A stretch of 64,000 nucleotides of DNA, taken from contig JAPLDJ010000009.1 of the NCBI GenBank assembly GCA_026391805.1, positions 236,137 through 300,136 of the forward strand. Reading direction: 5' to 3'. The position numbers were made by a program, and so were the translations under genes. Below, piece by piece: positions 35,677 through 44,484 of this stretch (position 1 is its first letter; each line of letters starts with the position of its first letter). The stretch comes from Bacteroidota bacterium (GTDB lineage: Bacteria > Bacteroidota > Bacteroidia > Bacteroidales > FEN-979). The notes beneath the pieces were generated by a model, which worked only from the letters and a program-made list of their open reading frames with translations, was not told where the DNA came from and did not search any database.

Positions 35677-35684
35677 CAAAAATA
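35677..35684 (-). promoter_or_regulatory. Candidate -7 box TATTTTTG of the polysaccharide operon
   Basis: The minus strand reads TATTTTTG, matching TAnnTTTG, 17 bp before the flippase ATG at 35660. No TTTG is seen 19-21 bp further up. Confidence 0.35.
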
Positions 35685-35713
35685 AACAATTCTGCATTGG
35701 AAATGATTTTGAT

Positions 35714-35902
35714 GACCCCACCCCGCCTGGGGCTGACTAAAAAGTAAAAAAAATAATGTCACGCAGAGTTACGCAAAGTTTTTCGCTGAGTTACGCAGAG
35801 TTATTTTGTATGTTATCAGTCATCTACGAAACTCTGCGATTTAATCTGCGAAACTCTGCGAGAAAAAAAAATTTTTGGTCCGCCGCTGCAGGGGAAGGGG
35901 TC
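35714..35902. mobile_element. MITE-like element, copy B
   Basis: The start reads GACCCCACCCCGCC then GGGGCTGACTAAAAAGT. The end reads TTTTTGGTCCGCCGCTGCA followed by GGGGAAGGGGTC, the near reverse complement of the start. The interior repeats the ACGCAGAGTTACGCAAAG and TCGCTGAGTTACGCAGA units of copy A, plus one extra CTGCGAAACTCTGCGA unit that makes this copy about 19 bp longer. Both copies are followed by AAAAAAGATT and preceded by TGAT. Confidence 0.65.
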
Positions 35903-35929
35903 AAAAAAGATTAAATCTTTATTCGGGGA

Positions 35930-37000
35930 CTACTTCTTTTTCGTCTCTAACTGCGGTAAAAAAAACATCTTCGGACGAAGAATCTTGTCAAAGGCAAAAT
36001 ACTGGGCCAGAGTAAAATCCTGTCCGTTGTTGACCAGGGTATAGAGCCGGTCGAGATCATAGGGCGCCGGCTTGCCGAAATCATCCACTTCACCCGGGGC
36101 GGCTCCTTTGCGGAATGCCTTTATGCTCTGCGTCACATGAGCAGTATCGGTTAGGGAGATGATGCAATAGGGCGCTGTGGCAAGGATGGAGTCTTTCCGG
36201 TGCGGATCCATGTCGTTCAGCAGGGCTTCAAAATTGATGTTCCGGAAAGAGGTCAGGAAATTCATCACCTTGAGGGTATCGAACACAGGCACCTGCTGGT
36301 TATCCTGCAGGGAGATCAGCGAGACATCGCGGTTCTGGTTGTTCCGGACCTCGAACGAATTCCCGGGATCTGCAGGAAATTCAAGCCTGACCGATGCAAT
36401 CTGGGGCAGCGCTTTTCTGAAGATGGAATAGTCTCTCCAGTATTTTTCGATGGGCGAATAGATCGGGGTCACAAAGCCCCTCAGCCCCGGCAGGAAGACC
36501 ACATAGGGCTCGGAAGAATGTTCCATGATCATGTACGAGCCCATGTTGCTCTGGATGGGACCGCCAACAAAATATACCTTTGAAAGCGCTTCATGCGGAA
36601 AGAGGTGGATCCAGTCAAAGATATCGATCCTGTATTTCCACTGGTAGATCTCTACCTTCACCGAAATGGTGGCAAGGTCGCGGATCACATTCTCTGTTGC
36701 TGCTTTCGGAACGGTTGCCTTCACCTGCAATCTGAGCATGGTCTCCATCAGCAGCGAGATGTTGGCCTTTGAACCGGGATATTTGTTGTTGACCAGCCAT
36801 TTCCCGGCATCCACACGCGTCAGCAATAGGTTGTTATTGTTTTTGTCGGACATGAAGATCTTCGTGACCGTGGAGGTGTCGTCAACAGCAAAGTCGCTGA
36901 GCGACCTTTTGAAGGTCGTCCTGGAATTGGTAAGCAGAAGAACGACCGCGATGATGGCCAGGAGGACGACAACAACAATAAAATTCCTGTTCTTTTTCAT
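35930..37000 (-). CDS. DUF4340 membrane-anchored protein downstream of gldG
   Basis: This 356-residue protein has one N-terminal membrane segment (FIVVVVLLAIIAVVLLL) and a long soluble DUF4340 region with repeated beta-strand blocks (for example FMSDKNNNNLLLTRVDAGKWLVNNKYP). DUF4340 proteins accompany GldG/ABC-2 auxiliary transporter components in many bacteria and probably sit on the periplasmic face. It starts 3 bp after gldG on the same strand, so it is very likely translated from the same message and works with that transporter. Its molecular role is not known. Confidence 0.85.
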   Translation of the reverse strand: MKKNRNFIVVVVLLAIIAVVLLLTNSRTTFKRSLSDFAVDDTSTVTKIFMSDKNNNNLLLTRVDAGKWLVNNKYPGSKANISLLMETMLRLQVKATVPKAATENVIRDLATISVKVEIYQWKYRIDIFDWIHLFPHEALSKVYFVGGPIQSNMGSYMIMEHSSEPYVVFLPGLRGFVTPIYSPIEKYWRDYSIFRKALPQIASVRLEFPADPGNSFEVRNNQNRDVSLISLQDNQQVPVFDTLKVMNFLTSFRNINFEALLNDMDPHRKDSILATAPYCIISLTDTAHVTQSIKAFRKGAAPGEVDDFGKPAPYDLDRLYTLVNNGQDFTLAQYFAFDKILRPKMFFLPQLETKKK

Positions 37001-37003
37001 TTC

Positions 37004-38776
37004 TTATTGTTCCTTCGGTTGATTGTTGGTTATAACGGCAGGCCGTGAATATCTGCGTGACCGGATCCTCATTTTGATGACAGCAAAGATCAGGACAAGA
37101 AAAATCGGAAGAACAATATTCAGTATCTGCCAGAAAAGCCGCTGGCTTTCAAGCTTGGTGGAATCGAGCATGCGCAGTTTCAGCTCCCTCGACCGGACCG
37201 AGATCAGACCCGATTCATCGGTCAGGTAATTCATCGCATTCAGCAGGAAATCACGGTTCCCGAAGGTCTGCCTCGTCCACTGGTCATAGCCCAGCGGTAA
37301 AACTTTTCCCTGTGATGCCTGGAACTGGTTCTTGATGATATCGCCGTCGGAAACCACGATCATCTTGGTTGGTTTGCTGCTTGTAGGCTGGAACTGGAAC
37401 TCTTTGTTATCCGCCAGTTCCGGGGGAATCCGGTAAAGGAATGAAGAGCGGTATTTACCCTCCAGCAGGATGGCCACGGGCTGCGGACCTTTGTCGTAAA
37501 GCCGGTCTTCAGGCGGTTGTTTAAGGATGCCCAGGTCGATGAATACCGGCACATTGACGGTCCTTGAATAGGGTGATGTTGAAAGAAGAATGGTTTTCTT
37601 CACGCCGGTCAGTTCAACGGTATCAAGGCTGCTGATGAACTCCGTTTTGACGGCATTCAGCCCGTTTACGATCGGATGGTTGAAGGTGGGCGTCAGGACA
37701 GGGAAGAAATACCAGGGGAAGTATTCAAACTGCGGCTGGTCTCCGATCTGTCCCGTCATGATGGGGATCGGCATCGCGATCTTATCCATCACCAGGTTCG
37801 TGTTCAGCCTCACCCCGTAATTGAAAAGCATATCCTCCAGGTTGATGTTGTTGACAATCCCCATGGTTGTACTGTATTTTGAAAGGCTGTCCATGCTGGC
37901 GAACACCGGGTCGATCAGCCAGAGAACCTTACCGCCGCGCATGATGAACTGGTCGATCAGGAATTTATCTTTCTCGTCAAAAGGCTGCGTGGGTTTTGCG
38001 ATAATAATGGCCTTGTACTTATTCACCAGTTTCTGGTCCTTGTCGCCTTTCATACGCATCGAAAGGCTGCCGATCTTCTGATTGATGGTCACCCGGTCGA
38101 CCGAGTAAAATTCCTGTAAAGCACTCTCAGCATCATAGGTTTCTATGGGAGAAAGTTCACCCTGTCCTTCGATGAAAGCAATCTGGGGCTTCACAGGAAC
38201 GATCAGCTTCTGGAGCGCACTTGCAAGGTTGTATTCCAGCGACTGCACCGAATTGTTCAGCGCTTTGTCGGCATCCTGACCGAGCTGCGGCTGAACAAGC
38301 TGGGCGGCAACCTCCTGGCTTCCGTAGGATACGATGGCTCCGGGGAAGATGATCAGCTGGGAAGCCTGGCCTTTTTTGTTTACCCTGATCTCGGTTGGTT
38401 GTAGTCCGCGTTCGACAAGCAATTTATAAGCATCGTTTCGTGCCTTTTGATCCGGATTGTCGGAAGGATTGACAAATGCATACTGGACGTTGTCGCTGTA
38501 AGCCCTGAATTCATCCAGCATCTCCTTGGTTTCATTGGCCAGCCTGCGGAAACCCGGCGGAAGATCACCTTCCAGGTACACCTTGAAGAGCACCTGGTCG
38601 TGCAACCCCTTCAGCATATTTTTCGTGGCCGGTGACAGCGAGTACCGTTTTTCAGAGGTCAGATCGAAACGCGTGAAAAGGAAGCCGGCAATGATATTGA
38701 CCAGCAGTAAAATGATGATCCCCAGAAAAAGCTGGGTTATGTTGGAACGCCTGATATTTTTCTTTTTATCACTCAT
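37004..38776 (-). CDS. gldG: Gliding motility-associated ABC transporter substrate-binding protein
   Basis: This 590-residue protein has an N-terminal membrane segment (FLGIIILLLVNIIAGFLF), a long extracytoplasmic domain of the GldG/ABC_transp_aux type, and a C-terminal membrane segment (FWQILNIVLPIFLVLIFAVIKMRI). Recognisable stretches are RYSLSPATKNMLKGL, VYLEGDLPPGF near the start, and GKVLWLIDPV near residue 295. In Flavobacterium GldA, GldF and GldG form an ABC transporter tied to gliding. Here gldF lies 73 bp upstream, but no gldA ATPase gene is in the window. The length and domain order are normal. Confidence 0.93.
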   Translation of the reverse strand: MSDKKKNIRRSNITQLFLGIIILLLVNIIAGFLFTRFDLTSEKRYSLSPATKNMLKGLHDQVLFKVYLEGDLPPGFRRLANETKEMLDEFRAYSDNVQYAFVNPSDNPDQKARNDAYKLLVERGLQPTEIRVNKKGQASQLIIFPGAIVSYGSQEVAAQLVQPQLGQDADKALNNSVQSLEYNLASALQKLIVPVKPQIAFIEGQGELSPIETYDAESALQEFYSVDRVTINQKIGSLSMRMKGDKDQKLVNKYKAIIIAKPTQPFDEKDKFLIDQFIMRGGKVLWLIDPVFASMDSLSKYSTTMGIVNNINLEDMLFNYGVRLNTNLVMDKIAMPIPIMTGQIGDQPQFEYFPWYFFPVLTPTFNHPIVNGLNAVKTEFISSLDTVELTGVKKTILLSTSPYSRTVNVPVFIDLGILKQPPEDRLYDKGPQPVAILLEGKYRSSFLYRIPPELADNKEFQFQPTSSKPTKMIVVSDGDIIKNQFQASQGKVLPLGYDQWTRQTFGNRDFLLNAMNYLTDESGLISVRSRELKLRMLDSTKLESQRLFWQILNIVLPIFLVLIFAVIKMRIRSRRYSRPAVITNNQPKEQ

Positions 38777-38808
38777 CGGTCTTCACCAATCATCCTAAAA
38801 ACAAATCA

Positions 38809-38849
38809 ACTTTATGAACTTTACAAACTTTATAAACTTTTTAAACTAA
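38809..38849. repeat. AACTTTATG-type tandem array, copy 2
   Basis: The stretch of AACTTTATG/AACTTTACA/AACTTTATA units matches the array at 23155-23192. It fills the gap between gldF and gldG. Confidence 0.65.
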
Positions 38850-39581
38850 CTACCATTTCCTGCTCTCAAGCGAAAGCTTTGTCAGCAAAATGAAGAAAAC
38901 GGAGATGCTGATGAAATACACCAGGTCGCGGGTATCAATCACCCCGCGGCTGATGGAAGAATAATGTGCATTGATGCCGATCGACTGGATGATCAGCCCG
39001 ATCTTGCCCGAAAGAATAAAAGTATAGAACAGCTCGAACCCGATGTAGAAGAAGGCGCTAAGGAAAACGGCGATCACGAACGAGATGATCTGGTTATCGC
39101 TGATGGAAGAGGCGAAGATCCCGATGGCGACAAAGGTTGCCCCGAGGAACAGCAAACCGATGTACGAACCCCACATCCCGCCAAGGTCCATATTGCCGGG
39201 CGGAAGCCCGAGACGGTAAACGGAGAAAAAATAGACCAGCGTCGGAAGCAGCGAAAAGGCCACGAGAGCCACACCGGCAAAATATTTTGCAAGAATCACC
39301 TGGAGATCCGTCAGTGGCTGAGTCATCAGCAGCTCCAGGGTACCGCTCTTGCGCTCATCGGCAAAGGAGCGCATGGTGATGGCCGGGATCAGGAAAAGGA
39401 AGACGAAGGGGGCAAGGATAAAAAGCCCGTCGATGTTCGCATATCCGAAATCGAGGATGTTGAACTGCAGCGGCACGACCCAGAGAAAGAGTCCGATCAC
39501 AAGGAGAAAAACGATGATCACGATATAGCCGATGAGCGAATTCAGAAAACCGAAGATCTCCTTCTTAAATAAAGCAAGCAT
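38850..39581 (-). CDS. gldF: Gliding motility-associated ABC transporter permease
   Basis: This 243-residue ABC-2 type permease has six hydrophobic segments and the conserved start MLALFKKEIFGFLNSLIGYIV. The cytoplasmic loop includes MRSFADERKSGTLELLMTQPLTD, the characteristic coupling segment of ABC-2 permeases. It pairs with GldG encoded next on the same strand. I chose the ATG at 39579-39581 because family proteins begin there; a start at 39614 would add 11 residues. The corresponding ATPase gene is not nearby. Confidence 0.93.
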   Translation of the reverse strand: MLALFKKEIFGFLNSLIGYIVIIVFLLVIGLFLWVVPLQFNILDFGYANIDGLFILAPFVFLFLIPAITMRSFADERKSGTLELLMTQPLTDLQVILAKYFAGVALVAFSLLPTLVYFFSVYRLGLPPGNMDLGGMWGSYIGLLFLGATFVAIGIFASSISDNQIISFVIAVFLSAFFYIGFELFYTFILSGKIGLIIQSIGINAHYSSISRGVIDTRDLVYFISISVFFILLTKLSLESRKW

Positions 39582-39659
39582 AGGCACCGTCAATTTGGCG
39601 TGCAAAATTAGCATTTTTCAGGAACGGATCGTTGAAAAAAGAACCGGAATCAAGGATCA

Positions 39660-40127
39660 TCATGCAATCGGCCGCTGAATGTAAACCGAATAATCCACCA
39701 GCCTCGGTTCATAGACCTCTTTAAGGAGGTGCGACGAGATCAGGAAATCTGCCGTTGATCGATTGCATGCAGTCGGGATATTATAAACGACCGTGATCCG
39801 GAGCAGGGCTTTTACATCCACATCGTGCGGCTGGGGCTGCATCGGGTCCCAGAAAAAGATCAGCATGTCAATGTCTCCTTCGGAGATCATGGCACCCAGT
39901 TGCTGGTCGCCGCCAAGCGGACCGGATTTTAGCTTGATGATGGGATTTAAGATCTCTTCATCCTTTTCGGCCTTCTGGTTGATGGTCTCTTCAACCATTT
40001 TCCCGGTCGTACCGGTACAGATCAGCTGGTGGCCAAGCAGGGTCTTGTAGTTGAATTCAACCCATTCGGCCAGGTCTTTCTTCCGGTTGTCGTGCGCCAC
40101 CAGGGCGATGTTCTTGCATTTTTCCAT
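39660..40127 (-). CDS. mgsA: Methylglyoxal synthase
   Basis: This 155-residue enzyme turns dihydroxyacetone phosphate into methylglyoxal and phosphate, a glycolytic bypass that relieves phosphate limitation. Conserved motifs are IALVAHDNRKKDL near the start with the early catalytic Asp region, CTGTTGKMVEE for phosphate binding, SGPLGGDQQLGA with the catalytic Asp, and FFWDPMQPQPHDVDVKALLRI with the catalytic His. Length matches the family. The ATG at 40125-40127 fits the family N-terminus better than an upstream one at 40184, which would overlap the helicase gene. Confidence 0.95.
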   Translation of the reverse strand: MEKCKNIALVAHDNRKKDLAEWVEFNYKTLLGHQLICTGTTGKMVEETINQKAEKDEEILNPIIKLKSGPLGGDQQLGAMISEGDIDMLIFFWDPMQPQPHDVDVKALLRITVVYNIPTACNRSTADFLISSHLLKEVYEPRLVDYSVYIQRPIA

Positions 40128-40143
40128 AGTGATTGTTTTTCTT

Positions 40144-41586
40144 TTATTCCGGATCCTTAAAGAACTTCTCCTCAAAATTAACAAGGAAAAGCCGTTTCGT
40201 CGCCCTTGTCACCGCGGTGTAGAGCCACCGCAGGTACTCGAGGTTCATCATCTTTTCATTCAGGTATCCCTGGTCCACGAAAACGGTATCCCATTGTCCG
40301 CCCTGTGTCTTGTGGCAGGTAAGGGCATAGGAGAACTTAACCTGCAGGGCATTGAAATAAGGATTGACCTTCACCTTCTCGATCCTGCCGCGCTTAGATG
40401 AAATATCTTCATAATCCTTCATCACCTCCTGGAACAGCCGGTTGTTGTCGGCCTGAGGCAATGCGGGCGATTCAGAATCGAGGGTATCGAGCATGATCCT
40501 GACATCAAGATCCTTTTCATCCGGGTAATCGATAAAGCGGATCGTCACATCGGCGAACCTGAATCCGTACATCTCCTCGATCTTCCGGATCCGCAGCAGT
40601 TCGATGATGTCGCCATTGGCGATGAAACCCGTTCCGGAACCTTCGGGAAGCCAGTAATAATTGTTCTTCACCACCATCAGGTAGTCGCCCGTATTGATCT
40701 CTTCCTCGAGAAACAGGATCCGCTTCCGGATCTCGCGGTTAAAGATGTTTGCCCGTTTGTTGGACCGGCAGACGACCACGTTGTTTTCCTTCCCCACGCC
40801 CGAATAGGCTGAGTTCAGCAGCTCTTCCAGCTCCGTGCCGCTGACCCTGACGACATCCTTATGCGCCCTGCTGACCGAGAAGAGCGGCAATCCCCATTCT
40901 TCCCTGAGGATCTGGTTTCGAACGGCGGTGGCATTCAGCAGGATCCCTGAATGCCGCTCCTGGCGGACTACTTCTGTCAGTTCATACGTATCGATCGCAA
41001 GGTGGAATGCTTTCCGGAGATAGTTTATGTCGAGTGCCGGACTGGTATCCAGTCCCACGGGTGGCAGCTGGGCCGTATCACCGATAAAAAGGATCCTGCA
41101 GTTTTCGCCGCTGAAGACGTATTCGAAAAGGTCGTCGAGAAGGTTCCGGGTCGAGAACAGGGTGGTATCTGAAATCGAAGAATGCTGGATCATCGAAGCT
41201 TCATCGACGATGAAAAGCGTCTGCTTGTGAAGGTTCTGCTGAAGCTTCAGGGCAATGACGCCTTCTTTTGTGGTTCTTGCAAAATAGATCTTCCTGTGGA
41301 TGGTATTGGCCGGTTTCTGAGCATAGGCGGATAGCACCTTGGCCGCCCTGCCGGTGGGCGCCATGAGGGAAAACCTCCGCTGCATCTGAGGCAGGACATT
41401 CACCAGCGACCTGACAATGGTGGTCTTACCGGTTCCTGCATAACCTTTAAGAATGAAGAGGGAATTGGGCTGATTCCATGATTCGGTGAGGAATCGGGCG
41501 ATCTTTTCCAGGACAATCCGCTGACCTTTTGTGGGCTCATATGGAAATTCCTTCAACAGCAGCGAAGTGACTTCAGCGGAGTTCAT
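40144..41586 (-). CDS. RecD-like superfamily 1 DNA helicase
   Basis: This 480-residue SF1B helicase-like ATPase has Walker A GYAGTGKTT at residues 48-56, motif Ia APTGRAAKVLSAY, Walker B LFIVDEASMI, motif III GDTAQLPPVG and the C-terminal UvrD_C_2 motif ALTCHKTQGGQWDTVFV with LYTAVTRATKRLFLV. It is close to the short RecD/Pif1-like proteins of Bacteroidota and lacks the long N-terminal domain of RecD2. It should unwind DNA 5' to 3' during repair or recombination. The ATG at 41584-41586 is 13 bp after the permease stop; the in-frame start at 41697 would overlap that gene. Confidence 0.9.
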   Translation of the reverse strand: MNSAEVTSLLLKEFPYEPTKGQRIVLEKIARFLTESWNQPNSLFILKGYAGTGKTTIVRSLVNVLPQMQRRFSLMAPTGRAAKVLSAYAQKPANTIHRKIYFARTTKEGVIALKLQQNLHKQTLFIVDEASMIQHSSISDTTLFSTRNLLDDLFEYVFSGENCRILFIGDTAQLPPVGLDTSPALDINYLRKAFHLAIDTYELTEVVRQERHSGILLNATAVRNQILREEWGLPLFSVSRAHKDVVRVSGTELEELLNSAYSGVGKENNVVVCRSNKRANIFNREIRKRILFLEEEINTGDYLMVVKNNYYWLPEGSGTGFIANGDIIELLRIRKIEEMYGFRFADVTIRFIDYPDEKDLDVRIMLDTLDSESPALPQADNNRLFQEVMKDYEDISSKRGRIEKVKVNPYFNALQVKFSYALTCHKTQGGQWDTVFVDQGYLNEKMMNLEYLRWLYTAVTRATKRLFLVNFEEKFFKDPE

Positions 41587-41599
41587 AGCCCATGGATCA

Positions 41600-42844
41600 T
41601 CATTCGTAGCGAAGCGATTCGATGGGATCGAGGTTGGCTGCTTTCTGCGCCGGGATGATGCCGGAGACAAGCGCCACGAATAAACAGAGAACCACACCGG
41701 TCAGGATCCAGAGCCAGGGCACGATGAACGAGCTTCCGATGAAAAAGGAGATCACATTTCCGATCATGATCCCGAGGGTGATCCCAAGCAGTCCGCCCAG
41801 CTGCCCGATGACAATCGCTTCGACCAGGAACTGGTTCCGGATCACCCGCTTGGTGGCCCCGATGGCCTTCCGGATGCCGATCTCGCGGGTCCGTTCGGTC
41901 ACGGAGACCAGCATGATGTTCATCAGGCCGATGGCAGCGCCGAACAGGGTAATGACCCCGATGATGGTGGCCGCCAGCGTCACATATTTTATGTTCTCGA
42001 TGAGCATCTTTGAAATGTTATCGCTTTTGGTGATCTCGAAGGTATTTTCCGATCCGGCCGGGTCCTCGCGGATGGTGCGGAACAGTCCTGTGGCTTCGCC
42101 GACGCATGCTTCAAGCTGTTCCTGTTTCTGTGACATTACATTGATGGCAAACGACATGTTCGGCCGCGGAAACCTCACGCGGACATTGGTCAGCGGAATA
42201 TAACACGAACGGTCGCCGCTGAACCCCATGCTCGAGCCTTTTTCCTTCAGCACCCCGATCACCCGGTATTTCCCGGGACCGATCGAGATCACCTCCCCGA
42301 GCGGATCTTCCTTATTCTTAAAGATATTTTTGATCACCTCCGAACCGATAATGCAGACACTTGCCCCCTGGTTTACTTCATCAATCGTAAAAGACCTTCC
42401 CTTTGCAATCTCATCGCCTGAAGTATAGATGTAGTTTTCGTCGGTTCCCATCACCCTGACATTGGGATTGGTTTTGTTGGATTTGTACTTGACCGTGGCG
42501 ATCCCTGTAGCGCCGATGAAAACCGAAGTATAGCCCGGGAAAGTGAATTTCTCCTTGAATTCCATCGCCTGTTTGAAACTGATCGGCTCGTACAATTTCT
42601 CCTTATGGGGACCGTCGCCCATATGAACCTGCAGTGACCTGTTCCGGATGGTGATGGTATTTGCTCCCATCATGGAGAAATTCTTGGTCAGGGAGTACTT
42701 GATGGAATCTGTAGCTGTAAGGATCCCGACCAGCGCCATGATCCCGAATGAAATGATCAGAATGGTAAGGATGGTGCGGAGCAGGTGGGTACGGATCGAA
42801 CTGATGGAGATCCGGAAATTCTCAACGATCAGGGTATTTTTCAT
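41600..42844 (-). CDS. MacB-like ABC transporter permease
   Basis: This 414-residue inner-membrane protein has the MacB/FtsX topology: one N-terminal membrane helix (TILIISFGIMALVGIL), a large periplasmic MacB_PCD domain of about 220 residues, and three C-terminal helices with the conserved VTERTREIGIRKAIGAT coupling motif and a PAQKAANLDPIESLRYE end. Such permeases work with a separate ATPase as mechanotransmission-type exporters of lipoproteins, peptides or toxins. No ATPase or adaptor gene is adjacent. It lies 12 bp after upp and 13 bp before the helicase, so a mixed operon is likely. Confidence 0.9.
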   Translation of the reverse strand: MKNTLIVENFRISISSIRTHLLRTILTILIISFGIMALVGILTATDSIKYSLTKNFSMMGANTITIRNRSLQVHMGDGPHKEKLYEPISFKQAMEFKEKFTFPGYTSVFIGATGIATVKYKSNKTNPNVRVMGTDENYIYTSGDEIAKGRSFTIDEVNQGASVCIIGSEVIKNIFKNKEDPLGEVISIGPGKYRVIGVLKEKGSSMGFSGDRSCYIPLTNVRVRFPRPNMSFAINVMSQKQEQLEACVGEATGLFRTIREDPAGSENTFEITKSDNISKMLIENIKYVTLAATIIGVITLFGAAIGLMNIMLVSVTERTREIGIRKAIGATKRVIRNQFLVEAIVIGQLGGLLGITLGIMIGNVISFFIGSSFIVPWLWILTGVVLCLFVALVSGIIPAQKAANLDPIESLRYE

Positions 42845-42856
42845 TCTTGAAAAGGA

Positions 42857-43507
42857 TCAGATTTTCTTACCAAATGCGAGGTCGCCGGCATCCCCCAGTC
42901 CGGGCACGATGTAGGCCTGGGCGGTCAGCTCGTCATCCACTGTTCCGACCCAGAAGGTGATGTTCTTGCCCGGAAGGTTACGCTTCAGGTAACCCAGGCC
43001 TTCCTGGCTGGCCAGGATGGAGACGATGTGGGTATGCTTCGGTTTCCCGTGCGTGAGCAATTCCTTGTACGCGAGCACTGCAGAGGCGCCTGTCGCCAGC
43101 ATGGTATCGCAAAGGATCAGGGTCTTCCCGTCGATGTCGGCCACCGATGCATATTCGATCTGGATGGTAAAGGAATGGTCCTTGTGATACTTCCGGTAGG
43201 CTGAGACAAATGCATTTTCCGACTTGTCGAAGAGGTTCAGAAAACCCTGGTGAAACGGAAGTCCGGCCCTCAGGATGGCTGCCAGAACAGGATAGCTCTT
43301 TAAAACCGGCACCATGGCGATACCGAGGGAAGTGGTGACTTCCTGCTCCTCATATTCAAGTTCCTTGCTGATCTCATAGGCAAAAAGTTCGCCGAGCCGT
43401 TCAAGGTTTCTCCTGAACCGCATGCTGTCTTTCTGTACTTCCGCATCCCTTATCTCAGCGATAAACTGGTTGATAATGGAATTCGAATTGCTAAGGATGT
43501 TCACCAT
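42857..43507 (-). CDS. upp: Uracil phosphoribosyltransferase
   Basis: This 216-residue enzyme of pyrimidine salvage makes UMP from uracil and PRPP. It has the N-terminal RFRRNLERLGELFAYEISKEL region, the VPVLKSYPVLAAILRAGLPF substrate segment, the PRPP-binding loop LILCDTMLATGASAVLAYKEL, and the C-terminal WVGTVDDELTAQAYIVPGLGDAGDLAFG with the uracil-binding signature. All elements of bacterial Upp are present and length is standard. It probably shares a transcript with the MacB-like permease and helicase downstream. Confidence 0.95.
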   Translation of the reverse strand: MVNILSNSNSIINQFIAEIRDAEVQKDSMRFRRNLERLGELFAYEISKELEYEEQEVTTSLGIAMVPVLKSYPVLAAILRAGLPFHQGFLNLFDKSENAFVSAYRKYHKDHSFTIQIEYASVADIDGKTLILCDTMLATGASAVLAYKELLTHGKPKHTHIVSILASQEGLGYLKRNLPGKNITFWVGTVDDELTAQAYIVPGLGDAGDLAFGKKI

Positions 43508-43541
43508 GGATGTGTGATTTATTCAACAAATGTAATAAAAA

Positions 43542-44480
43542 TCAATACTGCCGGACGTTCTTCTGAAAATTAAACCACCAGCGGATCCATCCCGGCAGGC
43601 GGTTGATCACCACCTCGTGAAAAACCGATTCCTTCGCCCCGAAACCTTTGTAAAAACGGGCCACATCCGGATCGTTGGATCCTTCAAAATCGAGGATCAG
43701 CGGCTGGCCGGAATGTTCTTTGATGAAACTGTCGACCAGCAGGAACATGGCGCCATTTTCACGGGCATTTTTATCGGATGCGGCAAAATGGAAGATGAAC
43801 CGGTCCTGGTCGCGAAGCAGGAAAACCCCTGCGCAGAGTGTATTGTCGGGCATATAGGCGCCCATGTTGAGGCTGAAGGTGTTCCTGATGCAATGGTTCA
43901 TCAGGGTCCGGAGGATTTCATAATGCCTGAATTTCAGCGCCGGTTCATTCCGCCCGTAGTTGCGGGTGAACAGCCCGATCAGCTCATCCGGTTCCACCTT
44001 CCGCCGGATCGTGATCTCATGGTCAAGCGCCTTCCGGATGTTCCGCCGTGTATTCTGGTTATAATTTTTGAAGATGCTTTCATAGGAAGGGATCAGGTCA
44101 AGCTCATGGTTCAGTCGGGGAAGAAGTTCATATATTCCGCTCCCGGTCTTGTTCATCGAATTGAGATGCAGGTGAATGTATAAGAACCGCGCGGGTATCG
44201 ATTGCAGGAACTCATCCACCACTCCGGCGGTAAGATGCTCGCTTGAAAAAATACCCAATTGCTGTGCAAAATAGGGCTGGTAAAGGTACCGGATACCGAA
44301 TTTACGGTTGTGGGTCAGGGGGAATACAGCCCCGTAGTCATTCATCTCGAGGGCATCCCACCCCGGGGAGACAATATCGAGAAACCATGACCTGGCATAG
44401 GGTAGCCGGTTCACCGACGTACGGATGCATTCATCCCACCGGATCTTGTCAATCTCTTTATGTTTCCTGTAAACGATCAT
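43542..44480 (-). CDS. GNAT/FemAB-like acyltransferase
   Basis: This 312-residue protein has the BioF2/FemAB double-GNAT pattern. Key segments are YNQNTRRNIRKALDHEITIRRKV near residue 150, then MGAYMPDNTLCAGVFLLRDQDRFIFHFAASDKNARENGAMFLLVDSFI, and LILDFEGSNDPDVARFYKGFGA near 275. It resembles the acyltransferase of the polysaccharide operon at 32243. The ATG at 44480 lies 4 bp after the stop of the deacetylase-like gene; an upstream in-frame start at 44597 would overlap that gene heavily. The acyl donor and acceptor are unknown. Confidence 0.82.
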   Translation of the reverse strand: MIVYRKHKEIDKIRWDECIRTSVNRLPYARSWFLDIVSPGWDALEMNDYGAVFPLTHNRKFGIRYLYQPYFAQQLGIFSSEHLTAGVVDEFLQSIPARFLYIHLHLNSMNKTGSGIYELLPRLNHELDLIPSYESIFKNYNQNTRRNIRKALDHEITIRRKVEPDELIGLFTRNYGRNEPALKFRHYEILRTLMNHCIRNTFSLNMGAYMPDNTLCAGVFLLRDQDRFIFHFAASDKNARENGAMFLLVDSFIKEHSGQPLILDFEGSNDPDVARFYKGFGAKESVFHEVVINRLPGWIRWWFNFQKNVRQY

Positions 44481-44484
44481 TCGG

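Noticed and set aside
41622..42203. 193-codon plus-strand frame opposite the MacB-like permease
   Set aside because: The minus strand has the complete permease signature; the plus frame shows no domain.
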